Below are positions 20,800 through 31,365 of a DNA stretch of 64,000 nt, piece by piece. Under the pieces are notes generated by a model. The model saw only the letters and a list, made by a program, of their open reading frames with translations. It did no database searches and was not told where the DNA came from. Source of the DNA: Spiroplasma ixodetis Y32 (GTDB lineage: Bacteria; Bacillota_I; Bacilli_A; Mycoplasmatales; VBWQ01). Location: contig NZ_CP127039.1 of the NCBI RefSeq assembly GCF_030316605.1, positions 310,001 through 374,000 on the forward strand, given 5' to 3'. The position numbers and the translations under genes are program-made. Position 1 is the stretch's first letter, and every line of letters begins with the position of its first letter.

Positions 20800-22181
20800 G
20801 GCATTGGTTAGATAAGTTTACTTTCTTGTCTTCAAATCTGTACAAATTGGTTTGGAGACATTTTTAATCGTAAAATCATTCTATCATTATTTCATCAGTT
20901 AATAAATTTTCTTAATGCTTCAGTGAAATGTTTAATGCTATTAAACTTGTTACCAAACATAATTTTAAAATCTCTTTTGATTCATCGATTTAAACATTCA
21001 CTTACTTGGTTGCCTTTAAATCCTGATAAACTTTTTGAATGAATTAAAGTTTTACTTTTATTAAAACTATTTGTAACTATTTTACTAGTATTACCTGAAC
21101 CTAAATCAAACTGGATAAATGTTGCAAATATTTTATGTTCTTTACGACTTGCCTTTGTTACTTGATTAAGAACATTTAAAATGGTTATTGCATTTTCACT
21201 TTTATTAATTTTTCAACCAACTATAGCATTACTATTCATATCTGTAGCAATTTCTAATAATAATTTAGTTTTTTTATTATTAATAATTAATTCTTTAAAT
21301 CAAGTACCATCGATGCCAACTTTTTCAAGATAAGTATTACTGGTAAAATTACGTTTTAATAAATCTTGGAAATTTGATTTTAAGGCATTAGATTTCGCTC
21401 TACGCTGTTTTTTGGGTTTGGTTAATAGTTTGATATTATTATCTTCTAATAACCTCATAATGCTGTTTTTACTGCATTTAAGATTGGTGTTGTTTTTCTT
21501 TAATTCTAATCTTACCTTTTCTAAACTAGTAATTTTAATTATTTTATCTTTGTTGCTAATAACAACAATTTTATTTAATTCTTTTAATAACTCATTATCA
21601 ATTTTTGTTTGATATTTCTTTTTACCGTTTTTTATTCATTTATAATATGCAACTTTACTGATAGGTAACAAACTAATTATGTCATTAATTCCATAATTTT
21701 TATTTCTATATTTATCAACTATTAAAAAACATTTACTTTTCAATAATTTACTATTTAAAATATTTTGATTGTTTTTTAATTCTTTATCACAGAATTGTTT
21801 TTGTCTTAAAAATTCATTTTTTATTTTTTCTTTTAGTAGTGACTTTTTGAGTTTTTTATTTTCAAGTTTTAAATTTTTATCTTTGATATTCACTTTATCT
21901 ATTTGATGATTTGTTTGAAAAGTATGAATAGTAATTAATTTATTATTTTTTTGATATTTTTTTACTCAATTATAAATTAATGATCTGGTTGATAATTGAT
22001 ATTTGGTTTTAATATCAATGGTTTTTAATTTTTTAATCACTACATATTCATTTAAAACATCTAGTTTAATTTTTCTTGTATAAACTTTATATTTCATCTT
22101 TACTCCTTAACTATTAATTATTTAAACTAATCATACTGTCTAGATTAAAAATTATAGGAGTAAACTTAACTAACTTATGCC
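20800..22181 (-). mobile_element. IS3-like element type 2, copy 1
   Basis: A 1382-bp element whose ends GGCATTGGTTAGATAAGTTT and GGCATAAGTTAGTTAAGTTT are inverted repeats. A 3-bp duplication (act, 20797-20799 and 22182-22184) flanks it, as IS150-group IS3 elements make. It carries one intact minus-strand transposase ORF and splits the IS481-like copy 1. Confidence 0.8.
20808..22097 (-). CDS. IS3-like (type 2) transposase
   Basis: A continuous 429-codon frame with UGA as W. It begins MKYKVYTRKIKLDVLNEYVV, a HTH region (TRSLIYNWVKKYQKN) and a Lys-rich coiled-coil stretch (KLENKKLKKSLLKEKIKNEF). The integrase-like core follows: VGIDGTWFKE, FIQFDLGSGNTS and NQVSECLNRWIKRDF, then KFINWWNNDRMILRLKMSPN. 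An aaggag site precedes the ATG. Overall layout is like a fused IS3 OrfAB. The second copy (31896) has a 2-base insertion in this gene. Confidence 0.75.
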
Positions 22182-22389
22182 ACTTTTATTAGATGGAAAA
22201 TAGTCCAAAATGTCTGTACTACCTTACATAAAACTATTATTTTGTTTTGTTTTTGGTGCTCTTAATTAAAATTAATTGAGAAAGGAATGAGTATATTGCT
22301 AAATTTTTAATCATAAGTATTAGTATCTAAAATATTTGTAAGTTATTATTGTCAATAAAGTTTGATTAATAAATTGATTTAATAAGATA

Positions 22390-23329
22390 CGGACTTCTCC
22401 CCACATGTACTTGTGGAGGAAACAATGAAATTGAATGAGTTCAACAATGCTTTTCAAACAGAACAGGATTGTTTAAAATATATAGCAAGTTTGAAGAAAA
22501 ACAAATGTATCATGTGTTCTTGAACAAGTTTGAATACTTCTAATTTAAGAAGAATAAGATGTTTGAAATGTCATCAAACATTTAGTATTCTTCATGGCAC
22601 CATTTTTTACAAGTCACAAACACCTTTGAGATTTTGATTTTATCTCATCTTTAGATGAATAAACACCAAACATGGAATTACATCAACTGATGTTGCAAAA
22701 GAATTGGGTGTGACTTTGAAAACTGCTTGAAGAATGGGTCATGAAATCAGAAATCGTATTGCCAAACAAGAACATCAATTTATTGTTGAGGCATAGTGCA
22801 AATGGATGAAATGTATCTTTCACATATGGTTTTTAAAAAACAAGGAAGATCTTTGATAAATAAAACATTAATTGTTGGGATTTATGAAAAAACAACCAAT
22901 AATTTAATTGTGAAAGTAATCAAAAACGCAAAAAGTAAAAATATTTTGCAGTTTGCAAGAAACCATATTTCTTCAAAGTGTGATGTACATACTGATTCTT
23001 GAAAAGGATATCGTGATTTCAAATCACTTTTCCCTAATCACAAAACAGTTAACCATCAAGATGGTTATGTTTCAAAAATTGGCGTAAATACCAATCAAAT
23101 TGAATCAGTATGAAAACATATACGAAGAACATTTAAAACACATATCAAAGTTGCAAAACATCATGTTCATTTATATGCCAAAGAAGCTGCATATAAATTC
23201 AACAAGATACCTACTTTTGAAACTGTAATGCTATGTTTCATTTAAAAATGTGGGGAGAAGTCCGTAGATAGGCTTTTCTCAACATTTATGTGATAAAATT
23301 TAAAAATAGTACATAAAGGGAGAAAAGCC
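22390..23329 (+). mobile_element. IS1595-family element, copy 1
   Basis: 940 bp flanked by a perfect 8-bp duplication, ataagata (22382-22389 and 23330-23337). The left end is CGGACTTCTCCCCACA. Its near-perfect inverse (TGTGGGGAGAAGTCCG) lies about 70 bp inside the right end, which is finally closed by gggagaaaagcc. 8-bp duplications are usual for IS1595. The transposase has lost one G near 22789 and is frameshifted. Confidence 0.88.
22425..23245 (+). pseudogene. IS1595 transposase, frameshifted (copy 1)
   Basis: 821 bases against 822 in intact copies: gttgaggcatag replaces gttgagggcatag, shifting the frame in the middle of the catalytic domain. Otherwise over 98% like the others by eye. Confidence 0.85.
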
Positions 23330-23551
23330 ATAAGATATTATCTATTACATTTTTATGCTTTTTATTAAGGGCATAAAACTTTATTTTAAGAGTATTTAAA
23401 TTAATAATTAACCATAATTATTAATTTTAAATTGTGTTCTAATTGTTAATAGTAGCATTGTTTTTTATTATTGTTACTGTTATATACGAAAATTAGATGA
23501 TTATTTTTGTAGTTTTATGAAAAAAAATATTAAAAAATCATAAATTTATTG

Positions 23552-23557
23552 TATAAT
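23552..23557 (+). promoter_or_regulatory. -10 element of tRNA-His
   Basis: TATAAT, 31 bases before the tRNA 5' end; no strong -35 match is seen. Confidence 0.45.
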
Positions 23558-23588
23558 ATTTAACGGTTTTACTTATAGAAACTAATAT

Positions 23589-23666
23589 GGCGACTGTGGC
23601 GTAGCGGTCTAGCGCATCAGTTTGTGGAACTGACATTCGCGGGTTCGAATCCCGTCAGTCGCCCCA
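23589..23666 (+). tRNA. tRNA-His (GUG)
   Basis: Full cloverleaf. The acceptor stem GCGACTG pairs with CAGTCGC, and an extra 5' G (position -1, diagnostic of tRNA-His) lies opposite C73. Anticodon stem TCAGT/ACTGA surrounds loop TTGTGGA with anticodon GTG. T arm GCGGG-TTCGAAT-CCCGT. CCA is encoded. Confidence 0.96.
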
Positions 23667-23817
23667 TTTAATAAAATTATTTTTTTTTACTACTCCTTTT
23701 TGGATTTTTTTCTTTTTTAAATAAATATTATTATAAATTTATTTTTCGCTTTTTATTTACTAAATAAATAATGGTATAATTATTATGTTTTATGATTTGC
23801 AGAAAGTTGAGGTTTAA

Positions 23818-24360
23818 ATGTATATGTACCTTAAAGAAGGGCAAATACTTTCAATTCATGCATATAAGCATAATGGCGATTTATATCGTAGTTGAAATAA
23901 TTCAATTGTTTTAGAAGATACTGAAAAATATTTAGTTTTAGTAAATGAGAATGTAACAATTACTGAAATTAATGGTCGTAAATGAACAACCGTTGATCCA
24001 GCAATTTGGTTATTTTTTAAAAATGATTGATACAATATTATTTGTATGATTCGTAATGATGGTGTTCATTATTATTGTAATATTGCCAGTCCCTTTATTT
24101 TAGATTCGCAAACAGTTAAATACATTGATTATGATTTAGATGTTAAAGTATTTCCTAATCGTTCTTATAAACTGTTAGATTTGAAAGAATTTAAAACTAA
24201 TCGTCGAATATGAAAGTATCCAATACCTTTACAAAATATATTATGACAAAATATAAATAAATTAAAAAAAGGAATTAAGAAAAATGAAATTAATTTATTT
24301 AATGATGATGTAATTTTAAATTATTGAAAAAATTATCAAAACCAAAGTTTGCAAAAATAG
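23818..24360 (+). CDS. ntdP: NtdP-like DUF402 nucleoside tri/diphosphatase
   Basis: A 180-residue DUF402 protein with the order seen in Bacillus NtdP (YgaC): [20 protein letters not shown], then [29 protein letters not shown] and [20 protein letters not shown]. The family dephosphorylates nucleoside tri- and diphosphates. Several UGA-Ws. A gaggt site is nearest to ATG 23818; ATG 23824 is an alternative start. A strong terminator overlaps its stop. Confidence 0.88.
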
Positions 24361-24387
24361 TAAGAACATATGTTCTTACTATTTTTG
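24353..24387 (+). terminator. Terminator of ntdP
   Basis: A perfect 17-bp palindrome (aaaaatagtaagaacat and its complement) ending in a T run, overlapping the ntdP stop codon. Because it is symmetrical it could also serve the minus-strand gene at 24420. Confidence 0.85.
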
Positions 24388-24419
24388 ATATTAAAACTTT
24401 TTCTAATTAAATTTATTTT

Positions 24420-24641
24420 TTATAAAATAAGTAATGTTTTTGCATAATTATGTTCTTTCATAATACTGTTTATATTACTTTTTTTACTTTTATCTTCAAT
24501 ACTATTATTTATATTTTGAATATCTATATCATTAAATTGTATTTTCTTTTTGTAATTATGATAATTAATAGCATATGTTCTTAATTTTTTTATTTTTTTA
24601 AACATTAAGTTTTTTATTTCTTGTTCAATTTCTTTATTCAT
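24420..24641 (-). CDS. Small hypothetical protein
   Basis: 73 codons, start MNKEIEQEIKNLMFKKIKKL, Lys/Asn-rich with no membrane helix or motif. An aaggag site lies 7 bases upstream of ATG. The start resembles the MNKEK- starts of the small genes in the phage remnant at 30858-33958, so it may come from the same source (inference). Confidence 0.45.
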   Translation of the reverse strand: MNKEIEQEIKNLMFKKIKKLRTYAINYHNYKKKIQFNDIDIQNINNSIEDKSKKSNINSIMKEHNYAKTLLIL

Positions 24642-24662
24642 TTTTTACTCCTTTTTAAAAAA

Positions 24663-24696
24663 AACCTATTTACTTTAAAAATAAAGTAAATAGGTT
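24663..24696. repeat. 14-bp hairpin upstream of the 24420 gene
   Basis: aacctatttacttt pairs with aaagtaaataggtt around a 6-base loop. It sits directly upstream of the ribosome site of the minus-strand gene and resembles the hairpin at 50254. Confidence 0.55.
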
Positions 24697-24722
24697 AAAA
24701 ATAATATTTAGTTTATAGTTAT

Positions 24723-25937
24723 TGGAATGGCAACACTTTTTAGGACTATTTTTTGGTAGACATTTGTGCTTGGTATTTGATGGGGGTTAAGTAGTTTAGA
24801 GTGCTGTGAATTCTTATGTTGTTATATCAGTTGATGTAATCAAATAATTCTAATTTTAATTGGATTAATGATGTAAAATTTCTATCATTAATAAATTCTG
24901 TCTTAAAAGTTTTGAAAGTTGCTTCAGCAATAGCATTATCATAAGGACAGCCTTTTTTGCTTAAAGAACGATTAATATTGAATGCTAATAAAAGTTTATC
25001 AATCATTTTATTGTTAAATTCATTGCCGCGATCACTATGAAATATTTCAATATCTTTTAAACAGCGATTTGATTGCATAAATGCTTGATTTACTAATGAT
25101 GCATCTTTTTTAATTCCAACACTATGTCCAATAATTTCGCGGTTAAATAGGTCAATTAATAAGCAAATATAGTTTCATTTACCATTAACTTGAACATAAG
25201 TTAAATCACTAACAATAACTTTATTTTTAATTCTATTATTAAAGTTTCTATTAACAAGATTGGTTATTTGACTATCATTAAACTTTATTATAATGATTTT
25301 TGAATGATAATTTAGTGTATTTTGATATTAAATTATGCTTATTCATAATTTCTTTAATTTTTCTGCGTGATAAATAAATTTCTTGGTTTGCTAGTATGAC
25401 TTTTAATCTTCTTGTTCCATAAACTTCTTTATTTTCTTTAAAAGCACTAATAACAGCTTGTTCATAAATATTATTTTGATTTTTTTCTTTTTTCTTTAAA
25501 TTAAAATAATATGTTGATTTAGAGAGTTTTAAAAAACGACACATTGTGCGAATTTTATATTTAGATTTATTTTTAACAATAATTTCTATTTTCTGCCTAT
25601 TATTAGTGCTGCTTGCTTTAAAATATCATTTACCATTCGTAACTGTTTTAATTCTTTATTTGCTTGAATTAATTGTTTTTCTAAATCAGAAAGATTATCT
25701 TTAGTTTTAAAACTACCTGAATTAGTAAATTGCTTAATTCATTTATAAGTAACTGATCTTGTAACATTATACTCTTTAACAAGGCAAGATATTGATTTAC
25801 CACTTTGATATAAAGCTACTATTTGCTTTTTAAATTCGTCGGTATATGAGTTAATATTGGTCATAATTATAATTCCTTTCTTTTAACTAATTTGTTCACT
25901 TGTCTACGTAATTAGTGTCCAATAAAGTGTAACCCAT
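24723..25937 (-). mobile_element. IS3-family element, copy B
   Basis: Same element as copy A. Left end tggaatggcaacac; the right end has lost its last bases (aacccat) where it abuts copy C. orfA reads without the copy-A lesion. orfB is frameshifted by an extra A near 25281 (cattaaactttatt against cattaactttatt), so the transposase is dead. Confidence 0.82.
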
Positions 25938-26987
25938 ACAAAATTCTGTCTTAAAAGTTTTGAAAGTTGGTTCAGCAACAGCATTATCATAAGGACAGTC
26001 TTTTTTGCTTAAAGAATGATTAATATTGAATGCTAATAAAAGTTTATCAATCATTTTATTGTTAAATTCATTGCCGCAATCACTATGAAATATTTCAATA
26101 TCTTTTAAACAGCGATTTGATTGCATAAATGCTTGATTTACTAATGATGCATCTTTTTTAACTCCAAACACTATGTCCAATAATTTCGCGGTTAAATAGG
26201 TCAATTAATAAGCAAATATAGTTTCATTTACCATTAACTTGAACATAAGTTAAATCACTAACAATAACTTCATTTTTAATTCTATTATTAAATTTTCTAT
26301 TAACAAGATTGGTTATTTGACTATCATTAACTTTATTATAATGATTTTTGAATGATAATTTAGTGTATTTTGATATTAAATTATGCTTATTCATAATTTC
26401 TTTAATTTTTCTGCGTGATAAATAAATTTCTTGGTTTGCTAGTATGACTTTTAATCTTCTTGTTCCATAAACTTCTTTATTTTCTTTAAAAGCACTAATA
26501 ACAGCTTGTTCATAAATATTATTTTGATTTTTTTCTTTTTTCTTTAAATTAAAATAATATGTTGATTTAGAGAGTTTTAAAAAACGACACATTGTGCGAA
26601 TTTTATATTTAGATTTATTTTTAACAATAATTTCTATTTTCTGCCTATTATTAGTGCTGCTTGCTTTAAAATATCATTTTCCATTCGTAACTGTTTTAAT
26701 TCTTTATTTGCTTGAATTAATTGTTTTTCTAAATCAGAAAGATTATCTTTAGTTTTAAAACTACCTGAATTAGTAAATTGCTTAATTCATTTATAAGTAA
26801 CTGCTCTTGTAACATTATACTCTTTAACAAGGCAAGATATTGCTTTACCACTTTGATATAAAGCTACTATTTGCTTTTTAAATTCGTCGGTATATGAGTT
26901 AATATTGGTCATAATTATAATTCCTTTCTTTTCACTAATTTGTTCACTTGTCTACGTAATTAGTGTCCAATAAAGTGTAACCCATCC
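25938..26987 (-). mobile_element. IS3-family element, copy C (5'-truncated)
   Basis: Direct tandem neighbour of copy B. It lacks about the first 170 bp on its left side, beginning inside the orfB 3' region (caaaattctgtc). Its right end is complete (cccatcc). An extra A near 26167 (actccaaacac) shifts orfB, and the catalytic core contains several other changes. Confidence 0.8.
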
Positions 26988-26988
26988 A

Positions 26989-27038
26989 TATAAAGTTATA
27001 AAAACTTTTATTAGTCCAAAAAGTGTGTCTAATCTACA
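26989..27038 (-). mobile_element. IS481-like element, 50-bp end remnant
   Basis: The sequence ...cttttattagtccaaaaagtgtgtctaatctaca is the left end of the IS481-like element in inverse orientation, without any coding part. It abuts IS3 copy C. Confidence 0.7.
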
Positions 27039-27095
27039 GATAAATTTTATTCTATATTTGCATAAAATATACTAAAATTAATATGGTGATACAAA

Positions 27096-27599
27096 ATGGA
27101 AAATGAATTAATTAAATACTGAACAAAAAAAAGTTTTTTTTATGTTAGCATTTTGTGATTAATTGTTCAAATTATATTTATAATAATAGGTTCAATTTTA
27201 ATAAATACTACTAGCGAAAAAATAATTAATATTTTATTAATAGTTGGCATAAATAGTTTAATTCTATTAATTTTGTTTGCTTTTTCTATTAATAATTATA
27301 CTTATGAAACAGTTTATCAAATTAAAGTCAAAGGTAGTACTTTTCAAACTAAATTTTATCGTTATCTAATTATTCTATTTAGTTTTGGTTGATTAATTTT
27401 TTTCATTTTAAATGCATTATTTATGTTAGTTGAAACTGCCGTTTTTAAAAGCAAACTTGATTATTTTAATACTTTAAACGATCATTGATGAATTTTACTT
27501 ATTGTAACAATATTTAACGTTTTAATTATTAGCATACATCGACAATTAATGCATTATACATTAACAAATTTACAGTTACCATGAGAAGTAAATACATAA
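27096..27599 (+). CDS. Hypothetical four-helix membrane protein
   Basis: A 167-residue protein, UGA-W included, with about four hydrophobic helices (SILWLIVQIIFIIIGSILI, INILLIVGINSLILLILFAF, LIILFSFGWLIFFILNALF and ILLIVTIFNVLIIS). The start is chosen at ATG 27096 after a weak ggtga. The 3' end overlaps the convergent gene at 27529 by 71 bases. Family unknown. Confidence 0.6.
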
Positions 27600-28029
27600 A
27601 TAACAAATAGTAGATTATATCTACTTTTTCTTTGAATCTCATAAATTTATAATATTTTTTTGCAACAATTAAACCAAATAATGATCCACAAGCAACTAAA
27701 CCACCATTTAATCCAATAAAAACAAATGATAATCCTAATACTAAAGTTATTACTTCATTATCAAGACTAGCAATACTAACAATAATTAATGGTAATAATG
27801 TAACAACAATTGAACCAACTCCAATTACTAAACCAAGAATATAACCAATTCTTTGTTCAAATGTTTTTCTTGAATTTATCATAACTAAAATAAATATAAG
27901 AATACCATAAGTTGTTAGACAAGCTATCAATATAATTCATCCTAATCATTGAATAGTACTTAATCCAGAATCAAAAACTTCTTGTAATCATTCTCCAAAC
28001 TTTCATAATAATTCATAAGAACTTTCCAT
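27529..28029 (-). CDS. Hypothetical polytopic membrane protein, possibly phage-derived
   Basis: A 166-residue protein starting MESSYELLWKFGEWLQEVFD (Ws from UGA) with about four membrane helices, including IILIACLTTYGILIFILVM and YLLFMYLLLMVTVNLLMY. An aagga site lies before ATG 28029. IS3 copy D sits 9 bases upstream of the start, and the phage remnant on the far side of that IS runs in the same direction, so this is probably its continuation. Resembles small inner-membrane phage proteins in layout only. Confidence 0.55.
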
Positions 28030-28112
28030 TAATCCTTGGATGGGTTACACTTTATTGGACACTAATTACGTAGAAAAGTGAACAAATTAGTGAAAAGAAA
28101 GGAATTATAATT

Positions 28113-28391
28113 ATGACCAATATTAACTCATATACCGACGAATTTAAAAAGCAAATAGTAGCTTTATATCAAAGTGGTAAATCAATATCTTGCCTTGTTA
28201 AAGAGTATAATGTTACAAGAGCAGTTACTTATAAATGAATTAAGCAATTTACTAATTCAGGTAGTTTTAAAACTAAAGATAATCTTTCTGATTTAGAAAA
28301 ACAATTAATTCAAGCAAATAAAGAATTAAAACAGTTACGAATGGAAAATGATATTTTAAAGCAAGCAGCACTAATAATAGGCAGAAAATAG
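28113..28391 (+). CDS. IS3-family OrfA (copy D)
   Basis: A continuous 92-residue frame with a HTH_28-type fold (KQIVALYQSGKSISCLVKEY and TRAVTYKWIKQF) and a C-terminal leucine-zipper-like helix (LEKQLIQANKELKQLRMEND). It ends GRK-TAG at an agaaaatag site from which -1 slippage would enter orfB, which is broken here. Confidence 0.7.
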
Positions 28392-28924
28392 AAATTATTG
28401 TTAAAAATAAATCTAAATATAAAATTCGCACAATGTGTCGTTTTTTAAAACTCTCTAAATCAACATATTATTTTAATTTAAAGAAAAAAGAAAAAAATCA
28501 AAATAATATTTATGAACAAGCTGTTATTAGTGCTTTTAAAGAAAATAAAGAAGTTTATGGAACAAGAAGATTAAAAGTCATACTAGCAAACCAAGAAATT
28601 TATTTATCACGCAGAAAAATTAAAGAAATTATGAATAAGCATAATTTAATATCAAAATACACTAAATTATCATTCAAAAATCATTATAATAAAGTTTAAT
28701 GATAGTCAAATAACCAATCTTGTTAATAGAAAATTTAATAATAGAATTAAAAATGAAGTTATTGTTAGTGATTTAACTTATGTTCAAGTTAATGGTAAAT
28801 GAAACTATATTTGCTTATTAATTGACCTATTTAACCGTGAAATTATTGGACATAGTGTTTGGAGTTAAAAAAGATGCATCATTAGTAAATCAAGCATTTA
28901 TGCAATCAAATCGCTGTTTAAAAG

Positions 28925-29872
28925 TGTAGATTAGACACACTTTTTGGACTAATAAAAGTTTTTATAACTTTATATTATTAGTTGAGGTGTAGTTTAAAAT
29001 GAAATATTTAACGGACTTCTCCCCACATGTACTTGTGGAGAGAAGTCCGATTATTTAAATCAACAAAACCTAAAAATATTAAATATTTGTATAATTTGGA
29101 ATTATCAGAAAAATTTATAAATTATTTTGTTCAGTATAAAGAAGAGTTTGGTATAGGTGCTTTTCAATTTTGTTATTTAATAAGACATATTGATGATATT
29201 AGGTTTAATTTTTTGCCAAAACCTTCGGTTAAAACTATATATCGTTGATTAAAACGTTTTGGTTTTTATTGACAAAAAACTATTAAAAAAAAACATTTGA
29301 GATATGAAGTAAAAGAAACTGGATTATTGCAGACTGATATTAAAGTAGTATCAGATTATATAACAGGAAGTAAAGATGATATATTATTGATTTTATTGAT
29401 GAAAAAACTCGAATTACTTATTGTTATCAATCTGAACAAGCACAAACCAGAGATATTGTAAATGCTACTAAAAATGCTTTAAATTTTTATGAAAAATTGG
29501 GAATTAAAATTAAAAGAATTAGAACTGATAATGGTAGTCAATATGTTAATACATCTTGTGGAAAACCACAAAGGAATCGTTGATTTACAAATTTTTGTAA
29601 TAAAAAAGGTATAGTTCATGAAACTACACCGTTTAGATCACCACAGAGTAATGGTAAGATTGAAAGATTTCATAGAAATTGAAGTAATTTATTTGAAATA
29701 AAACCATATTTAAATAGTGATTTTAGTTTATTTCAAAAATTAGTTAATTCTTTTCAAGAATATTATAACAATTCTAAACCACATAAATCATTAGGGTTAA
29801 TGACTCCTATGGATTATTTTGATAAACTTTTATTAGATGGAAAATAGTCCAAAATGTCTGTACTACCTTACA
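28925..29872 (+). mobile_element. IS481-like element, copy 2, internally deleted
   Basis: Both ends are present and flanked by a 15-bp duplication (28910-28924 and 29873-29887). Between the transposase start codon region and residue ~90 the DNA is replaced by a 38-bp IS1595 remnant (29012-29049). A base is also lost at 29374 (agtaaagatg). It retains the PSV codons missing in copy 1. Confidence 0.78.
29012..29049 (+). mobile_element. 38-bp IS1595 end-to-end remnant
   Basis: The left 29 bases of IS1595 (cggacttctcccc...tgtggag) are joined to the inner right inverted repeat (agaagtccg), giving a self-complementary relic with no transposase. It probably arose by recombination between the gtggag and gtgggg repeats. 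Confidence 0.75.
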
Positions 29873-30218
29873 ATCGCTGTTTAAAAGATATTGAAATATT
29901 TCATAGTGATCGCGACAATGAATTTAACAATAAAATGATTGATAAACTTTTATTAGCATTCAATATTAATCGTTCTTTAAGCAAAAAAGGCTGTCCTTAT
30001 GATAATGCTGTTGCTGAAGCAACTTTCAAAACTTTTAAGACAGAATTTATTAATGATAGAAATTTTACATCATTAATCCAATTAAAATTAGAATTATTTG
30101 ATTACATCAACTGATATAACAACATAAGAATTCACAGCACTCTAAAGTACTTAACCCCCATCAAATACCAAGCACAAATGTCTACCAAAAAATAGTCCTA
30201 AAAAGTGTTGCCATTCCA

Positions 30219-30621
30219 CAGTCCATTAAAGATTGTTCATTAACATTATTGTTATTTACTGATAATGTTAATGCTGGTCATGGTGGAGTTTCTGTAGTTG
30301 TTGTAGTTGGGGTGATAGGATTGATTGTTTCAGTAAATTTACTATAATTTGCTAAACCAATTGTTCCTAATCCTAATCCTATTTTTTTACTTTAATTTAA
30401 TAGTTTACTTTTTAAATTTGGCATTTGATTTAAATTTCATATATCAATTCCTAATTTTTTGGAAAATAATAAAGCATTTATACTACCTAATATTGGATTA
30501 CCAATAAGTTGACCATATAGTATGCAGAAGTTCCTATCATACCAAATAATGGGCTTGCCCCAGTTCTTATTAATTTTAATAAAGTGTAATTATTTGATTG
30601 TACAGTTATGTCATTTGGCAT
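30219..30621 (-). pseudogene. Phage-remnant protein, frameshifted
   Basis: From ATG 30621: MPNDITVQSNNYTLLKLIRT, then GASPLFGMIGT. The frame then shifts by one base at the tctgcatactat region and continues YGQLIGNPILGSINALLFSK and GIDIWNLNQMPNLK, then a stop, then a Thr/Pro-rich NPITPTTTTETPPW segment up to the IS. The start overlaps the preceding gene. Function unknown; hydrophobic GNPILGSINALLF suggests membrane association. Confidence 0.5.
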
Positions 30622-30865
30622 TTTCTTCTACTCCTTCTACTTTTTGTTTAATAAATACTTCTATTCAACCTTGATAATTGAAGTTATCTCCAACTAAAAT
30701 TGCAGTATTAGCATGTGGTTGAGAAACAATTAAATATTCGGCAATAACATTAGGATATTTTCATAAAATCAATGCTTTTATATCTTTACTATCTGTTAAA
30801 TCATTTGGATTTGGTGAAAATATTTCTATTTTATCTTGACCAAATAAATCTTTTAATTTAATCAT
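30590..30865 (-). CDS. Phage-remnant protein, 91 aa
   Basis: Reads MIKLKDLFGQDKIEIFSPNP, NDLTDSKDIKALILWKYPNV, then QPHANTAILVGDNFNYQGWI. Two Ws are UGA-coded. It starts within the 3' end of the 46-aa gene (gataATGatt) and overlaps the next gene by about 30 bases. Function unknown. Confidence 0.55.
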
Positions 30866-30998
30866 TATCAAATTGAGCATCCTCTATTTTCATCATTAAT
30901 TCATCTAATCGACTAATTATTTGATTTAATTTCATATAACAATATATAATTTGTGATTTCTCATAACAAATTTCTTTCATTAATTTTTCTTTATTCAT
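30858..30998 (-). CDS. Phage-remnant small protein, 46 aa
   Basis: MNKEKLMKEICYEKSQIIYC, then a helical ISRLDELMMKIED segment, ending QFDND. An aaaggtt purine stretch precedes the ATG. The end shares the 'FDND' and gataATGa junction with the genes at 31201 and 33830. Confidence 0.5.
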   Translation of the reverse strand: MNKEKLMKEICYEKSQIIYCYMKLNQIISRLDELMMKIEDAQFDND

Positions 30999-31001
30999 AA
31001 T

Positions 31002-31208
31002 TTAACCTTTCTTTTCTAACTCTTTTATTTTGTTTTTGCTTACATAAGTTATTACATTTATGGGCATAAACTTTACCATAACCACATTTATTATTTTTTT
31101 TTGATTTTTATTATCATTATTTTTAAATGTTTCTTCTTTTTTATCAAAATACAATTTAGTGTTTGTTTCTATTCATTCCTCAAAAGAATTTAACTTTAAT
31201 TTAATCAT
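31002..31208 (-). pseudogene. Phage-remnant Cys-rich protein, frameshifted
   Basis: Starts MIKLKLNSFEEWIETNTKLY. At an A9 run near 31094-31102 the frame given ends in non-descript residues, but adding one A yields NKCGYGKVYAHKCNNLCKQK, a plausible zinc-binding tail that runs to the start of the next gene. Either a real lesion, a slippage site or a sequencing error. Confidence 0.5.
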
Positions 31209-31363
31209 TATCAAATTCACCTCTATTAATTCTTTCAATCATACATTTTGCATCCATTAAAAGATTTGCAATTAAACGTTCATTTAATCTTATGTCTTCT
31301 AAATCTTTTTCATGTCGTTTTAATTTATCATTATAATATTCAAGTAATTTTTTCTTTATTCAT
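31201..31363 (-). pseudogene. Phage-remnant small gene, frameshifted
   Basis: ATG 31363 opens MNKEK then meets a stop. Removing one A from the aaaaaa run gives MNKEKLLEYYNDKLKRHEKD, LEDIRLNERLIANLLMDAKC and an end ERINRGEFDND. It is a paralogue of the gene at 33830. Confidence 0.55.
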
Positions 31364-31365
31364 AT

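Larger units (their letters stand above)
19698..22228 (+). mobile_element. IS481-like element, copy 1, interrupted by an IS3-like element
   Basis: Ends TGTAGATTAGACACAC and (reverse complement) TGTAAGGTAGTACAGAC form imperfect inverted repeats. A perfect 16-bp target duplication (taaaactattattttg) flanks it at 19682-19697 and 22229-22244. The transposase starts at 19772 (MKYLINSADFTKFDYKF) with two HTH regions and an rve core (LLQTDIKVV, RTDNGSQYV, SNGKIERFHR). It is dead: 9 bases are missing (PSV) near 20203, a TAG replaces TCA at 20609, and an IS is inserted at 20800. The IS481 label rests on the single-ORF rve layout; a related rve family is possible. Confidence 0.75.
28038..30217 (+). mobile_element. 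IS3-family element, copy D, split by an IS481-like insertion
   Basis: Starts ggatgggttacac and ends gttgccattcc. orfA (from 28113, MTNINSYTDEFKKQIVALYQ) is intact to TAG 28389. orfB has the extra A near 28697 and another shift near 28860. An IS481-like copy (28925-29872) is inserted in orfB with a 15-bp duplication, atcgctgtttaaaag. Confidence 0.82.

Noticed and set aside
25896..26204. 102-codon frame spanning the IS3 B/C junction
   Set aside because: It is a chance read-through of two IS fragments, not a gene.
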